This document shows, piece by piece, positions 17,235-27,084 of a stretch of DNA of 49,242 nucleotides. This stretch comes from Schwartzia sp. (in: firmicutes) (lineage in GTDB: Bacteria; Bacillota; Negativicutes; Selenomonadales; Selenomonadaceae): positions 1 to 49,242 of the forward strand of contig JAFVAI010000035.1 in NCBI GenBank assembly GCA_017480545.1, given 5' to 3'. Numbering within the stretch: the first letter of the stretch is position 1; every line of letters begins with the position of its first letter. Under the pieces are notes generated by a model. The model was not told the DNA's origin, did not search any database, and saw only the letters and a list, made by a program, of their open reading frames with translations. A program made the position numbers and the translations under genes.

Positions 17235-18248
17235 ATGGCAGTAAAAGTGGCAATCAACGGGTTTGGGCGTATCGGCCGTCTGGCTTTCCGTCAGATGTTC
17301 GATGCCGACGGGTATGAGATCGTCGCGATCAACGACCTCACGAGCCCGAAGATGCTCGCGCATCTTTTGAAGTACGACTCCACGCAGGGGCGTTACAACC
17401 ATGATGTGAAGGCCGAGGAAGACGGCATCACGGTGGACTGCAAGACAATCAAGATCTTTAAGGAAGCGGACGCTGCGAATCTGCCCTGGGGGGATCTGAA
17501 GGTGGATGTGGTGCTCGAGTGCACGGGCTTCTACACTTCCAAGGACAAGGCTTCCGCGCATATCAAGGCGGGCGCGAAAAAGGTCGTCATTTCCGCTCCG
17601 GCGGGCAACGATCTGCCGACGATTGTATACAACGTCAACCACAAGACGCTGAAGCCGGAGGACGATGTGATTTCGGCGGCATCCTGCACGACGAATTGCC
17701 TCGCTCCGATGACGGCAGCCCTGCACCGTCTGGCTCCAATTCAGAGCGGCATCATGCAGACGATTCACGCCTATACCGGCGACCAGATGACGTTGGACGG
17801 CCCTCAGCGCAAAGGCGACCTTCGCCGTTCCCGCGCTGCCGCAATCAATATTGTACCGAATTCCACGGGCGCGGCGAAGGCCATTGGTCTTGTCATTCCC
17901 GAGCTCAAGGGCAAGCTGATCGGCGCGGCGCAACGCGTCCCGACGCCGACGGGCTCCACGACGATCCTGATTGCTGTCGTCAAGGGCAAGGTCACGGTGG
18001 ACGAGGTCAACGCGGCGATGAAGGCGGCATCGAACGAGTCCTTCGGCTACAACACGGACGAGATCGTTTCCAGCGACATCATCGGCATGACCTATGGCTC
18101 GCTGTTTGATGCGACGCAAACGATGGTGAACCCCATCAACGATGAGCTGACGCAGGTACAGGTCGTTTCGTGGTATGACAACGAGAACAGCTACACGAGC
18201 CAGATGGTTCGCACGATCAAGTACCTGGAGACGTTGGTACAGAAGTAA
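17235..18248 (+). CDS. gap: Glyceraldehyde-3-phosphate dehydrogenase
   Basis: A 337-residue cytosolic enzyme that oxidises and phosphorylates glyceraldehyde-3-phosphate with NAD(P)+. The Rossmann start [14 protein letters not shown], the catalytic cysteine in [12 protein letters not shown] (near residue 153), the THAYTGDQ-like [13 protein letters not shown], and [14 protein letters not shown] at the end are all present. Start: ATG behind TTTAGGAGGC. It has its own promoter and a strong terminator, so it can be expressed above the rest of the glycolytic genes. Confidence 0.98.
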   Translation: MAVKVAINGFGRIGRLAFRQMFDADGYEIVAINDLTSPKMLAHLLKYDSTQGRYNHDVKAEEDGITVDCKTIKIFKEADAANLPWGDLKVDVVLECTGFYTSKDKASAHIKAGAKKVVISAPAGNDLPTIVYNVNHKTLKPEDDVISAASCTTNCLAPMTAALHRLAPIQSGIMQTIHAYTGDQMTLDGPQRKGDLRRSRAAAINIVPNSTGAAKAIGLVIPELKGKLIGAAQRVPTPTGSTTILIAVVKGKVTVDEVNAAMKAASNESFGYNTDEIVSSDIIGMTYGSLFDATQTMVNPINDELTQVQVVSWYDNENSYTSQMVRTIKYLETLVQK

Positions 18249-18266
18249 GATTTCGGGTAAAAAGAG

Positions 18267-18300
18267 GCCCGGCCTTTCACGGGCCGGGTCTTGTTTTATT
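18267..18300 (+). terminator. Terminator between gap and pgk
   Basis: A 9-bp GC stem (18267-18275 with 18283-18291, one G-T pair) and a TTGTTTTATT tail. It sits inside what would otherwise be a single glycolytic operon, so it should reduce read-through into pgk-tpiA-gpmI. Confidence 0.8.
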
Positions 18301-18323
18301 ATTTCATCAGGGGAGGAAAATTC

Positions 18324-19517
18324 ATGGCGAAGAAAACACTTGAGGATATTGACGTAAAGGGCAAAAAAGTGTTTGTGCGCGCGGACTTCAACGTGCCGCT
18401 GGACGAAAAGCAGAACATCACGAATGACAAGCGTATCCGCGCAACGTTGCCGACGATTGAGTATCTTTTGAAGCAGGGCGCGGCGGTGATTCTTGCGAGC
18501 CACTTGGGTCGCCCGAAAGGGAAGGTCGTGCCGGAGATGTCCACGAAGCCGGTGGCGGCGCGTTTGTCGGAACTCCTCGGCAAGCCCGTGGCGTTCGCGG
18601 CGGACTGCGTAGGCGCGCCCGCGACCGAGGCGGCGGCGAAATTGCAACCGGGCGAAGTGCTGTTGCTGGAAAATCTGCGTTTCCATGCGGAGGAAGAGAA
18701 AAACGATCCGGGTTTTGCGAAACAGCTGGCCGACCTCGCGGATGTGGTGGTGGACGATGCCTTCGGCTGCGCCCATCGCGGCCATGCTTCAAACGAGGGC
18801 ATCACAAAATATAAGGAAACGGTTGCGGGCTATCTGATCGGCAAGGAACTGGATTTCATCGGCAAGGCCCTCGAAGCGCCGGAGCGTCCTTTTGTGGCAA
18901 TTCTCGGCGGCGCGAAGGTGTCCGACAAGATTGCCGTCATTGACAATATGATCGACAAGGTCAACACCATCATCATCGGCGGCGGCATGGCGAACACGTT
19001 CCTCGCCGCGCAGGGGCTGAACGTCGGCAAGTCGCTGACCGAGCTGGACAAGTACGACCTTGCGCGCAAATTGGCGGCGAAGGCACACGCGAACAACGTG
19101 AAGCTCGTTTTGCCCGTCGATGTGGAAGTTGCTGACGACTTCAAGGCGGAGGCGAACCACAAGACGGTGAAGGTGGAGCGCATCGAGGACGGCTGGCAGG
19201 CTCTCGACAGCGGCCCGGAGACGGCGAAGCTGTACGCCGAGGCGCTGAAAGGCGCGAAGACGATTGTTTGGAATGGGCCGATGGGCGTTTTCGAGTTCGA
19301 CGCTTTCGCGAAGGGCACCGAGGCGGTGGCACACGCAGTGGCCGAGGCGACGGAAGCCGGGGCGGTCAGCATCGTCGGCGGCGGCGATTCGATTGCCGCG
19401 CTGAAGAAGACCGGGCTTTCGGAGAAGATTTCCCACATCTCGACAGGCGGCGGCGCGACGCTCGAATACCTTGAAGGAAAGACGCTGCCGGGACTTGCGG
19501 CAATCGCGGATAAATAA
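18324..19517 (+). CDS. pgk: Phosphoglycerate kinase
   Basis: A 397-residue two-domain enzyme making ATP from 1,3-bisphosphoglycerate. Motifs: [10 protein letters not shown] near residue 20, [10 protein letters not shown] near residue 60, [25 protein letters not shown], and the nucleotide-loop [13 protein letters not shown] and [11 protein letters not shown] near the end. Start: ATG at 18324 after GGGGAGG. It is followed 17 bases later by tpiA. Confidence 0.98.
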   Translation: MAKKTLEDIDVKGKKVFVRADFNVPLDEKQNITNDKRIRATLPTIEYLLKQGAAVILASHLGRPKGKVVPEMSTKPVAARLSELLGKPVAFAADCVGAPATEAAAKLQPGEVLLLENLRFHAEEEKNDPGFAKQLADLADVVVDDAFGCAHRGHASNEGITKYKETVAGYLIGKELDFIGKALEAPERPFVAILGGAKVSDKIAVIDNMIDKVNTIIIGGGMANTFLAAQGLNVGKSLTELDKYDLARKLAAKAHANNVKLVLPVDVEVADDFKAEANHKTVKVERIEDGWQALDSGPETAKLYAEALKGAKTIVWNGPMGVFEFDAFAKGTEAVAHAVAEATEAGAVSIVGGGDSIAALKKTGLSEKISHISTGGGATLEYLEGKTLPGLAAIADK

Positions 19518-19534
19518 TTAGGAGGATATGCACT

Positions 19535-20410
19535 ATGATTGAAGAAACGATCAAGAAATTCTTTTCCGACGGTGAGGCGGAGCAGCCGTCCCCGTGGAAG
19601 CGCCAGCCCATCATCGCGGGCAACTGGAAGATGAACAAGACGAATACCGAGGCGGAGGCTCTCTTGAAGGAACTCTTGCCGCTTGTGGAGGACGTGAAGG
19701 ACCGCGCGGTGGTGGTTTGCCCACCGGCAACGGCGTTGTCTTTGGCGGTCAAGAAGGTCGGGACGGATGCCGTGAATATCGGCGTGGGCGCGCAGAATGT
19801 CCATTGGGAAGAAAGCGGCGCTTATACGGGCGAACTCTCCGCCGCCATGCTGAAGGATGTCGGCGTCAAGTATGTCATTGTCGGGCACTCCGAGCGGCGC
19901 GAACATTTCGGCGATACGGACGAGACGGTCAACAAGCGCGCGAAAGCGGCGGTCAAGGCGGGGCTCATTCCGATTATTTGCGTCGGGGAGTCGTTGGAGA
20001 CGCGCGAGGCGAACGCTTACAAGGATTTCGTCGCGGCGCAGGTCAAGAAAGCCTTTGAAGGCATGGGGGCGATTTCCGCCGCGAAATGCGTCGTCGCCTA
20101 CGAGCCGATTTGGGCGATCGGCACGGGCAAGACGGCCACTTTCGAGCAGGCGCAGGAGGTCTGCGAGATGATTCGCGCAACGCTGGCGGATATGTACGAC
20201 GACGAAGTGGCGGACGCAATCCGCATCCTGTATGGCGGCAGCGTCAAGCCCGACACCATCGACGGCCTGATGGAAAAGCCGGACGTGGACGGCGCGCTGG
20301 TCGGCGGCGCTTCGCTGAAGGCGCAGGATTTCAGCAAGATTGTGAACTTCGGCAAGAACAAGCCGAAAGCGGCAAAGACCGAGAAAAAGGAAATCAGCAG
20401 GACGGACTGA
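19535..20410 (+). CDS. tpiA: Triose-phosphate isomerase with extended ends
   Basis: A 291-residue enzyme interconverting dihydroxyacetone phosphate and glyceraldehyde-3-phosphate. The core shows AGNWKMNKT, the catalytic-histidine motif VGHSERR, the catalytic-glutamate loop AYEPIWAIGTGKTA and the phosphate-binding LYGGSVKP and ALVGGASL. A typical TPI is about 250 residues. Here about 24 residues precede the canonical start (MIEETIKKFFSDGEAEQPSP) and about 18 lysine-rich residues trail the end. The AGGAGG site about 10 bases before the ATG at 19535 supports the extended start. Confidence 0.97.
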   Translation: MIEETIKKFFSDGEAEQPSPWKRQPIIAGNWKMNKTNTEAEALLKELLPLVEDVKDRAVVVCPPATALSLAVKKVGTDAVNIGVGAQNVHWEESGAYTGELSAAMLKDVGVKYVIVGHSERREHFGDTDETVNKRAKAAVKAGLIPIICVGESLETREANAYKDFVAAQVKKAFEGMGAISAAKCVVAYEPIWAIGTGKTATFEQAQEVCEMIRATLADMYDDEVADAIRILYGGSVKPDTIDGLMEKPDVDGALVGGASLKAQDFSKIVNFGKNKPKAAKTEKKEISRTD

Positions 20411-20420
20411 ATATAAAAAC

Positions 20421-20461
20421 AAAGGGGGCGGAGACATGAAAAGGAACTCCGCCCTTTCTTT
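20421..20461 (+). terminator. Hairpin with T-rich tail between tpiA and gpmI
   Basis: A GGGCGGAG-type arm pairs with CTCCGCCC (core 20427-20433 with 20447-20453), then TTTCTTTATTT. It looks like a terminator or processing site within the glycolytic operon and ends just before the gpmI ribosome site. Confidence 0.7.
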
Positions 20462-20476
20462 ATTTGGAGGGTAATT

Positions 20477-22009
20477 ATGGCAAAACTCAAAAATGCGCCC
20501 GTGATGCTGGTCATTATGGACGGTTGGGGCAACGGCGATGTGACGGCGAAGGATAACGCTGTGGTCGTCGGGAAAACGCCCGTGATTGACGGGCTGATGA
20601 AATCCTGCCCAGTGACGGAGCTCTTATGCTCCGGCGAGGCGGTGGGGCTTCCCGACGGGCAGATGGGAAACTCCGAGGTCGGTCATACGAACATCGGCGC
20701 GGGGCGCGTCGTGTATCAGGAGTTGACGCGCATCACCCGCGCGATTCGCGACGGCTCGTTTTTCAAGAACGAGGCGCTTTCCGGCGTCATGAAGACGGTG
20801 AAGGAAAAAGAGGGCGCGCTGCATCTGTTTGGGCTCGTTTCTCCCGGCGGCGTCCACAGCCACACCGACCATCTTTACGCTTTGGTGGAGATGGCAAAGC
20901 GGGAGGGGCTGTCCAAGGTTTGGGTTCACGCGTTCCTCGACGGGCGCGACGTGGCGCCGAAGAGCGCGGACGGCTACCTCGCGGATTTGGAGAAAAAGCT
21001 CGCGGAGATCGGCGTCGGAAAAATCGCCACGATTTCCGGGCGCTTCTACGCCATGGACCGCGACAAGCGGTGGGAGCGCGTGACGAAAGCCTACGAGGCG
21101 ATTGCCCACGCTGACGGCGTGAAGGAAAAAGATTCGGCTTCGGCGATTGCCGCGTCCTACAAGGCGGACGTCACCGACGAATTTGTGATTCCGGCGGTGC
21201 TGGACGGTTACGACGGCATGAAACCGGAAGACGGCGTGATTTTCTTCAACTTCCGCCCCGACCGGGCGCGGGAGCTGACCCACGCCTTCACCGACACGGC
21301 CTTTGACGGATTCAAACGCGACGAGGCTTTGCGCCCCGCTTATGTCACGATGACGCAATACGAGGCCGGGTTGAACGTGAAAATCGCTTATCCGCCGGAA
21401 GCGTTGACGAAGACGCTGGGCGAGGTCATCGAGGCGGCGGGCATGACGCAGCTTCGCATCGCCGAGACGGAAAAATACGCGCATGTCACATTCTTCTTCA
21501 ACGGCGGTTTGGAAAAGCCTTACGACCATGAAGACCGTATTCTCGTCCAGTCGCCGAAGGTGGCGACCTACGACCTCCAGCCGGAGATGAGCGCCGTCGA
21601 GGTCACGGACAAGGTGGTGGAGGCCATCGGCTCCGGAAAATACGACTTTATCATCTTGAATTTCGCCAACGGCGACATGGTCGGCCATACGGGTGTGATG
21701 GACGCGGCGGTCAAGGCCGTGGAGACGGTGGACGCCTGCGTCGGGCGCGTCGTCGAGGCCATCAAGAAAGCGGGCGGCGTGCTTTGCATCACCGCTGACC
21801 ACGGCAACTGCGAGCAAATGTTGGACAAGGAAACGGGCGCGCCGTTCACCCAACACACGACAAACCCGGTGCCTTTCGTTCTCGTGAACGCGAGACATCC
21901 GCATACGCTTCGCAAAGGGGAGCTCTGCGACATCGCGCCGACGCTTTTGCAGCTCGCCGGGCTTGACGCGCCGAAAGAAATGACGGGCGAAACGTTGATT
22001 GTGAAATGA
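20477..22009 (+). CDS. gpmI: 2,3-bisphosphoglycerate-independent phosphoglycerate mutase
   Basis: A 510-residue manganese-dependent enzyme of the alkaline phosphatase superfamily that converts 3- to 2-phosphoglycerate. Metal ligands and nucleophile are visible: VIMDGWG near residue 13, the catalytic serine in MGNSEVGHTNIGAGR near residue 64, HAFLDGRDV, FFNFRPDRARELT, NFANGDMVGHTG and ITADHGNCEQM. Start: ATG behind TTGGAGGG. No enolase gene is in the window; the set ends here with a terminator. Confidence 0.98.
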   Translation: MAKLKNAPVMLVIMDGWGNGDVTAKDNAVVVGKTPVIDGLMKSCPVTELLCSGEAVGLPDGQMGNSEVGHTNIGAGRVVYQELTRITRAIRDGSFFKNEALSGVMKTVKEKEGALHLFGLVSPGGVHSHTDHLYALVEMAKREGLSKVWVHAFLDGRDVAPKSADGYLADLEKKLAEIGVGKIATISGRFYAMDRDKRWERVTKAYEAIAHADGVKEKDSASAIAASYKADVTDEFVIPAVLDGYDGMKPEDGVIFFNFRPDRARELTHAFTDTAFDGFKRDEALRPAYVTMTQYEAGLNVKIAYPPEALTKTLGEVIEAAGMTQLRIAETEKYAHVTFFFNGGLEKPYDHEDRILVQSPKVATYDLQPEMSAVEVTDKVVEAIGSGKYDFIILNFANGDMVGHTGVMDAAVKAVETVDACVGRVVEAIKKAGGVLCITADHGNCEQMLDKETGAPFTQHTTNPVPFVLVNARHPHTLRKGELCDIAPTLLQLAGLDAPKEMTGETLIVK

Positions 22010-22026
22010 TGGAACTATGACTGCCG

Positions 22027-22055
22027 AAAAGCTCCGACGAAAGCCGGAGCTTTTT
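22027..22055 (+). terminator. Terminator after gpmI
   Basis: AAAAGCTCCG (22027-22036) pairs perfectly with CGGAGCTTTT (22045-22054) across an 8-base loop, with the T-run built into the stem end. Confidence 0.85.
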
Positions 22056-22071
22056 GTATGGCAAAAAAGGC

Positions 22072-22099
22072 TTGCGGCATGGCGTTTCTCTGATATAAT
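22072..22099 (+). promoter_or_regulatory. Promoter of the dnaE unit
   Basis: TTGCGG (22072-22077), a 16-base spacer and a perfect TATAAT (22094-22099). It lies between the gpmI terminator and the GGGAGGTGG ribosome site of dnaE. Confidence 0.7.
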
Positions 22100-22135
22100 G
22101 TTGTCATTGGAATTATGCGAATGGGAGGTGGCGGC

Positions 22136-25100
22136 ATGACGGAAAAACAGAGGGCGGGGCAGTCGATGGAGTTCGCGCATCTGCATTTGCATACGGAGTA
22201 CAGCCTTTTGGACGGCGCGAGCCGCGTCGGCGAGCTGATTGACGAAGTGAAGAAGCTCGGCATGAACGCCGTCGCCATCACCGACCACGGGCAAATGTAC
22301 GGCGTGATGGAGTTTTACAAGGCGGCGAAAAAGGCCGGAATCAAGCCGATCATCGGTTGCGAGGTTTATCTCGCGCCCGCGTCGCGCAAAGATATGTTCG
22401 AGGTGGGCGGCGTCCGCTATTACCATTTGATTTTGTTGGCGGAGAACGAGACGGGGTATCGGAATCTCGTCAAACTGGTTTCCCTTGGCAATATTGAGGG
22501 AATGTATTACAAGCCACGTGTCGACAAGGAAATTCTGCGCCGTTACCATGAGGGCATCATTTGTCTCTCCGCATGCATCGCCGGGGAAATACCCAGGGCG
22601 CTGATTCAGGACCAGCCGGACAGGGCGGACGCGCTTGTCTCTGAATACATTGATATTTTTGGCAAGGACAATTTTTTCATCGAGCTGCAAAAGCATGGCA
22701 TCCCCGAGGAGGAAAAAGCGTCGGAAGGGCTGATCCGTCTCGCGAAAAAGTACGGCGTCGGGTTGGTGGTGACGAACGACTCCCATTATACGCACAAAGA
22801 AGACGCGGATTTTCATGACATCCTGCTCTGCATCCAGACGGGCAAGACGTTGGATGACCCGGGACGGATGCGGTTCAATAACAACGAATTTTATGTAAAG
22901 TCGCCGGAGGAGATGGCTGCGCTTTTCCCGGAATATCCGGAGGCGATGGAAAACACGGCCAAGATTGCCGAGCGGTGCAATGTGGAGTTTACCTTTGGCG
23001 AGCATATCCTGCCGCGTTTCCCGCTGCCGGAGGGGCTGACGGACGCGGCGTATCTCAGGCAGCTATGTGAGGAGAAGATCGGCGGACGGTACACGCCCGT
23101 GACGGATGAGGTGCGCCAACGCATGGAGTACGAGCTTGGTGTCATTCATCAAATGGGATTTGACAGCTATTTCCTGATTGTCTGGGACTTCATCAATCAC
23201 GCGCGGGAGCATGGCATCGCGGTGGGGCCGGGGCGCGGCTCGGCGGCGGGAAGTATCGTCGCGTATATTCTTGGCATCACAGACATCGATCCCTTGAAAT
23301 ACGCGCTGCTGTTCGAGCGTTTCCTGAACCCGGAGCGCGTGACCATGCCCGATATTGACGTGGATTTTTGCTATATCCACCGCAAGGAAGTCATCGAGTA
23401 CGTCAAGGAGCGTTACGGCGACGACCATGTGGCGCAGATCATCACCTTCGGCACGATGGCGGCGCGGGGCGCGGTGCGCGATGTAGGCCGAGTGCTCGGT
23501 CTTTCCTATACGGATACGGACAAGGTGGCGAAACTGATTCCGGCGGAGCTTGGTATCACGTTGGACAAAGCGCTGAAAAACTCGGCGGAGTTTCGGGCGC
23601 TGTACGAGGCGGATTCCGGCGCTCGGCGCGTAATTGATTTCGCGCGGAAGATCGAGGGCCTGCCGCGTCAATCTTCCACCCATGCGGCGGGCGTCGTCAT
23701 CGCCCGCGAGCCGCTGACGCAATATATGCCGGTGCAGATGTCCGAAGGCATGCTGGTGACGGCTTACGACAAGGATCTTGTCGAGGAGCTTGGCCTTTTG
23801 AAGATGGATTTTCTCGGGCTTCGGACGCTGACGGTCATCGGCGACACGATTAAAAATATCGAGGAAAGCCGCGGCGAGAAGCTCGATGTCCATGATATTC
23901 CGAACGTGGACGAGGAAACGTCGCGGATGCTCTGCGAGGGCAGGACGGGCGCCGTGTTCCAGATGGAATCTTCGGGCATGACGCAGCTCGTCAAAGATTT
24001 GGCGCCGAAGTGTTTTGAGGATTTGATCCCGACGGTGGCGCTTTATCGTCCTGGGCCGCTGGGCAGCGGCATGGTGCAGGATTTCATCGACGGGCGCAAA
24101 GGGAAAAAGCAGGTGAAATACCTGCACCCGCTTTTGGAGCCGATTTTGAAAGAAACTTTCGGCGTGGTGCTCTATCAGGAGCAGGTCATGCAGATTGTGC
24201 AGGTCCTGGCGGGCTTCTCCTTGGGCGAGGCCGATATCCTGCGCCGCGCGATGGGACATAAGCAACCGGAACTCCTGATGCAGAAAAAGGAAGCTTTTCT
24301 TGCCGGGACGAGGAAGAACGGTATCGCCGACGGGTTGGCGGGCAAGATTTTCGAACTGTTGACGCACTTTGCGAATTATGGTTTCAATAAGTCCCATAGC
24401 GCGGCCTACGCATTGGTCGCGTGGCAGACAGCGTATCTGAAGGCGCACTACCCGGCGGAGTTCATGGCGGCGATGCTGACCAGTATCATGGATGTCAACG
24501 ATAAGGTGGGCGTCTATATTGAACTGGCGCGACGTATGGGCATCCCCATTTTGCCGCCGGACATCAACGCCAGCGCGGCGTCCTTCAGCGTGGACGGAAA
24601 GGCGATTCGTTTCGGCCTTGCCGCGGTGCGCAACGTGGGCGAGCAGGCCATCGGCGAGATGGAAAAAATTCGGGAAGAGGGCGGCCCGTTTTTGTCGTTG
24701 TACGATTTCTGCCGACGGGTCGGCACGAAGCAGATCAACAAACGGACACTGGAAAGCCTCATCAAGTGCGGCGCGTTCGATTCTTTCGGCGTGCGCCGGG
24801 CCCAGCTTCTTGCCATCGTGGCCCCGACGCTTGAAAAGGCGGCGCGGGCGCAGAAGGACGCTGACAGCGGCCAGATTGGCCTGTTCGGCGAGGAAGAGAT
24901 CGGGGATGCGGAGATTGAACTGCCGGACGTTTCGGAGGCGGAGTTTTCGCAGATTTTAGCGTGGGAAAAGGAAATCACGGGCTTTTATATCACCGGCCAT
25001 CCGTTGGACGTTTACAAGGAACTCATGGGAAAACTCGCGCCGCTCTCCCGGATTTTGGACGGCGAGGCGAAGGACGGCCAGCTGGTCCGCGTCGCGGGAC

Positions 25101-25555
25101 TGGTGGCGAAAATGAAACGTTCCACGACGAAAAAAGGCGATACCATGGCTTTTGTGACCTTGGAGGATTATACGCGGGACATTGAGACCATCGTGTTCCC
25201 GAATGTGTTTTACGCTTCCTCGGCGCTTTTCGTGGAGGATCGCCCGATTGTGGTGCAAGGACGTCTCGATGTGACGGACAAGGGCGTCAAACTTTTGGCG
25301 GACAAGGCTTGGCCGATGGAAGACTACAAGACGGAATATTTTATCGTGACAAAAAGCGCGTTGGCGACGCAGGGAAACTACGAGCGTCTTCGCGCGGCGG
25401 CGAAAGCGCATCACGGCGGCCACGCGGTGCATGTATATTTGGAGGATCGGCGCAGAAACACCAATTTGGAGCCGGAGTTTTGGATGGACGGCTCGCCGGA
25501 AGCGGTCGCGGCGGTAGAGGAGATTTTCGGCGCCGGTTCGGTGCGTGAGCGGTGA
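22136..25555 (+). CDS. dnaE: DNA polymerase III subunit alpha (DnaE)
   Basis: A 1,139-residue replicative polymerase subunit. It has an N-terminal PHP domain (FAHLHLHTEYSLLDGAS; AITDHGQMYG), then the polymerase core with the catalytic aspartates in PDIDVDF near residue 406. Other family signatures are GPGRGSAAGS, HAAGVVIA, VALYRPGPLGSGM and NFGFNKSHS-like NYGFNKSHSAAYA. A C-terminal OB fold covers VRVAGLVAKMKRSTTKKGD. The ATG at 22136 follows GGGAGGTGG; an upstream in-frame ATG lacks a site. This is the DnaE rather than the PolC type. Confidence 0.97.
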   Translation: MTEKQRAGQSMEFAHLHLHTEYSLLDGASRVGELIDEVKKLGMNAVAITDHGQMYGVMEFYKAAKKAGIKPIIGCEVYLAPASRKDMFEVGGVRYYHLILLAENETGYRNLVKLVSLGNIEGMYYKPRVDKEILRRYHEGIICLSACIAGEIPRALIQDQPDRADALVSEYIDIFGKDNFFIELQKHGIPEEEKASEGLIRLAKKYGVGLVVTNDSHYTHKEDADFHDILLCIQTGKTLDDPGRMRFNNNEFYVKSPEEMAALFPEYPEAMENTAKIAERCNVEFTFGEHILPRFPLPEGLTDAAYLRQLCEEKIGGRYTPVTDEVRQRMEYELGVIHQMGFDSYFLIVWDFINHAREHGIAVGPGRGSAAGSIVAYILGITDIDPLKYALLFERFLNPERVTMPDIDVDFCYIHRKEVIEYVKERYGDDHVAQIITFGTMAARGAVRDVGRVLGLSYTDTDKVAKLIPAELGITLDKALKNSAEFRALYEADSGARRVIDFARKIEGLPRQSSTHAAGVVIAREPLTQYMPVQMSEGMLVTAYDKDLVEELGLLKMDFLGLRTLTVIGDTIKNIEESRGEKLDVHDIPNVDEETSRMLCEGRTGAVFQMESSGMTQLVKDLAPKCFEDLIPTVALYRPGPLGSGMVQDFIDGRKGKKQVKYLHPLLEPILKETFGVVLYQEQVMQIVQVLAGFSLGEADILRRAMGHKQPELLMQKKEAFLAGTRKNGIADGLAGKIFELLTHFANYGFNKSHSAAYALVAWQTAYLKAHYPAEFMAAMLTSIMDVNDKVGVYIELARRMGIPILPPDINASAASFSVDGKAIRFGLAAVRNVGEQAIGEMEKIREEGGPFLSLYDFCRRVGTKQINKRTLESLIKCGAFDSFGVRRAQLLAIVAPTLEKAARAQKDADSGQIGLFGEEEIGDAEIELPDVSEAEFSQILAWEKEITGFYITGHPLDVYKELMGKLAPLSRILDGEAKDGQLVRVAGLVAKMKRSTTKKGDTMAFVTLEDYTRDIETIVFPNVFYASSALFVEDRPIVVQGRLDVTDKGVKLLADKAWPMEDYKTEYFIVTKSALATQGNYERLRAAAKAHHGGHAVHVYLEDRRRNTNLEPEFWMDGSPEAVAAVEEIFGAGSVRER

Positions 25556-25592
25556 ACGCAATTTGTTTTGTTGCGGCAGGGAGGGTTGAACA

Positions 25593-25787
25593 ATGTGGAA
25601 AGCAATCTATATTGCCGCGGATCAGGCGCAGGCGAAGAAGCTGTGCGCGGCCTTGACAGAAGAAGGATTTCTCGCGCGCGTGAAGCCTGTTTCGTGCGGC
25701 GAGGACACGGTGCTTGAAATACAGGTTCCGGAGGCGGAGTCGGAGGATGCCCAGACGGTAATATGCGATATGGGCGTAGGGCTTTGA
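25593..25787 (+). CDS. Small conserved-looking protein of unknown function
   Basis: A 64-residue soluble, acidic protein. The start is an ATG behind GGGAGGG. The pattern YIAADQAQAKKLCAALTEEG followed by LEIQVPEAE resembles short beta-alpha-beta proteins of the DUF2007 type that read like a small signal-transducing or ferredoxin-like fold; this is weak evidence. It sits 37 bases after dnaE and its last 25 bases overlap the carboxypeptidase gene, so it is translated as part of that unit. Confidence 0.7.
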   Translation: MWKAIYIAADQAQAKKLCAALTEEGFLARVKPVSCGEDTVLEIQVPEAESEDAQTVICDMGVGL

Positions 25788-27067
25788 GGCAAAAAGCGGC
25801 GGCCCTGTGCCTGATGCTCCTGTTGCTTTTGGGAGCCGTGCCGGTATTTGCCGCATGGGATGCGGAGAACGAAGCGGTTCATGCGGAAGAAGAAGGGCTC
25901 CGCGAGTCGGGAGGCGATTTCCCTGCCCCGGGAAAAACGGAACCGTTGCCGGCAGGGGACGTGGCGGAAGAACCGCCCGTATACATTTCGCCGGGAGATG
26001 CGCTCCCGCAGGTAACGGCGCGCTCGGCGGTGGTGATGGACGCGCTGACCGGCGAGGTGCTTTATCAGCGGTGCATGAATGACCGGCGCTTTCCGGCCAG
26101 CACCACAAAGATTATGACGTTGCTTACGGCGCTGGAGGCGAAGGGCGTCGGGATGGATGACGCGGTGACGGTCAGCGGCGCGGCGGCGGATACGGAAGGT
26201 TCGACGATGTGGTTGGAACGCGGCGACCGGTATCGGCTGGAGGATTTGCTTTACGGCATGATGCTCGTTTCGGGCAACGATGCCGCCGTGGCCGTCGCGG
26301 AACATGTGGCGGGCAGCGTATCGGCGTTTGCCGAGCGCATGACGGAAAAAGCACGTGAAATTGGCGCGAAGGATACGCGTTTCGCCAATTCCTGCGGGCT
26401 TCACAACCCGTGCCACTATACGACGGCGCATGATTTGGCGCTGATTGCGGCCTATGGCTGCCAAAACCCGACGTTTCGGAAGATTGTTTCGACAAAGGAG
26501 CGGCGTGTCCCGCTCATCAAACCACCATTTTTCCAGAATCTGGAAAATGAAAATATGTTGCTGTGGATTTACCGGGGAGCGAACGGCGTCAAGACCGGGT
26601 ACACGGACGCGGCGGGGCGATGTGTCGTGACAGCGGCGGAGCGGGACGGTGTGCAGTTGGTCGCCGTGGTGCTGGACGGCATTTATATGTGGAATGATTC
26701 CATCGCGATGCTTGATTACGGTTTTCGCCATATCGAAGGGCGCGATTTCGTGAAGAAAGGGGAACGGGTGGCGGCTGTTTCCGTGGCGGGCGGCAATCAG
26801 GAGAGCGTCGCGCTGACGGCGGAGAGTGCGCTGCGGCTTCCCGTTCCGCACGGCGACGCATCGGCGTACCGGCGGGAAATCAAAGCGCCGCGTTCGGTGG
26901 AGGCTCCCGTGCAGCGAGGGGAAAAACTCGGCGAAGTCATCTATTACTATAGGGACAAAAAGGTCGCGTCCGTCGCGCTTGCGGCGGAAAGCCGCGTCGG
27001 GCGGGACGATTCTTTCCTTGCTGGGTTGTCGCGGCTTTGGCATAAAATTTCTGCACTGTTTTTATAA
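25763..27067 (+). CDS. D-alanyl-D-alanine carboxypeptidase (DacA/PBP5 family)
   Basis: A 434-residue exported serine peptidase that trims the terminal D-Ala from peptidoglycan stem peptides. Signal peptide: RYGRRALRQK basic start, a leucine-rich core, VFA-A cleavage near residue 30. Then an acidic, proline-rich linker to residue 75. Active-site motifs: STTK (PASTTKIMT), SGN (MLVSGNDAAVAVAE) and KTG (GVKTGYTDAAG). The C-terminal domain is followed by a hydrophobic/aromatic helix (RLWHKISALFL) that may attach it to the membrane. It overlaps the upstream small gene. Confidence 0.94.
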   Translation: MRYGRRALRQKAAALCLMLLLLLGAVPVFAAWDAENEAVHAEEEGLRESGGDFPAPGKTEPLPAGDVAEEPPVYISPGDALPQVTARSAVVMDALTGEVLYQRCMNDRRFPASTTKIMTLLTALEAKGVGMDDAVTVSGAAADTEGSTMWLERGDRYRLEDLLYGMMLVSGNDAAVAVAEHVAGSVSAFAERMTEKAREIGAKDTRFANSCGLHNPCHYTTAHDLALIAAYGCQNPTFRKIVSTKERRVPLIKPPFFQNLENENMLLWIYRGANGVKTGYTDAAGRCVVTAAERDGVQLVAVVLDGIYMWNDSIAMLDYGFRHIEGRDFVKKGERVAAVSVAGGNQESVALTAESALRLPVPHGDASAYRREIKAPRSVEAPVQRGEKLGEVIYYYRDKKVASVALAAESRVGRDDSFLAGLSRLWHKISALFL

Positions 27068-27084
27068 AATGAAAAGAGGTTTTC

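Noticed and set aside
20624..23005. 793-codon - strand frame opposite gpmI and dnaE
   Set aside because: A shadow frame of two well-supported genes, with typical R/H/L-rich composition.
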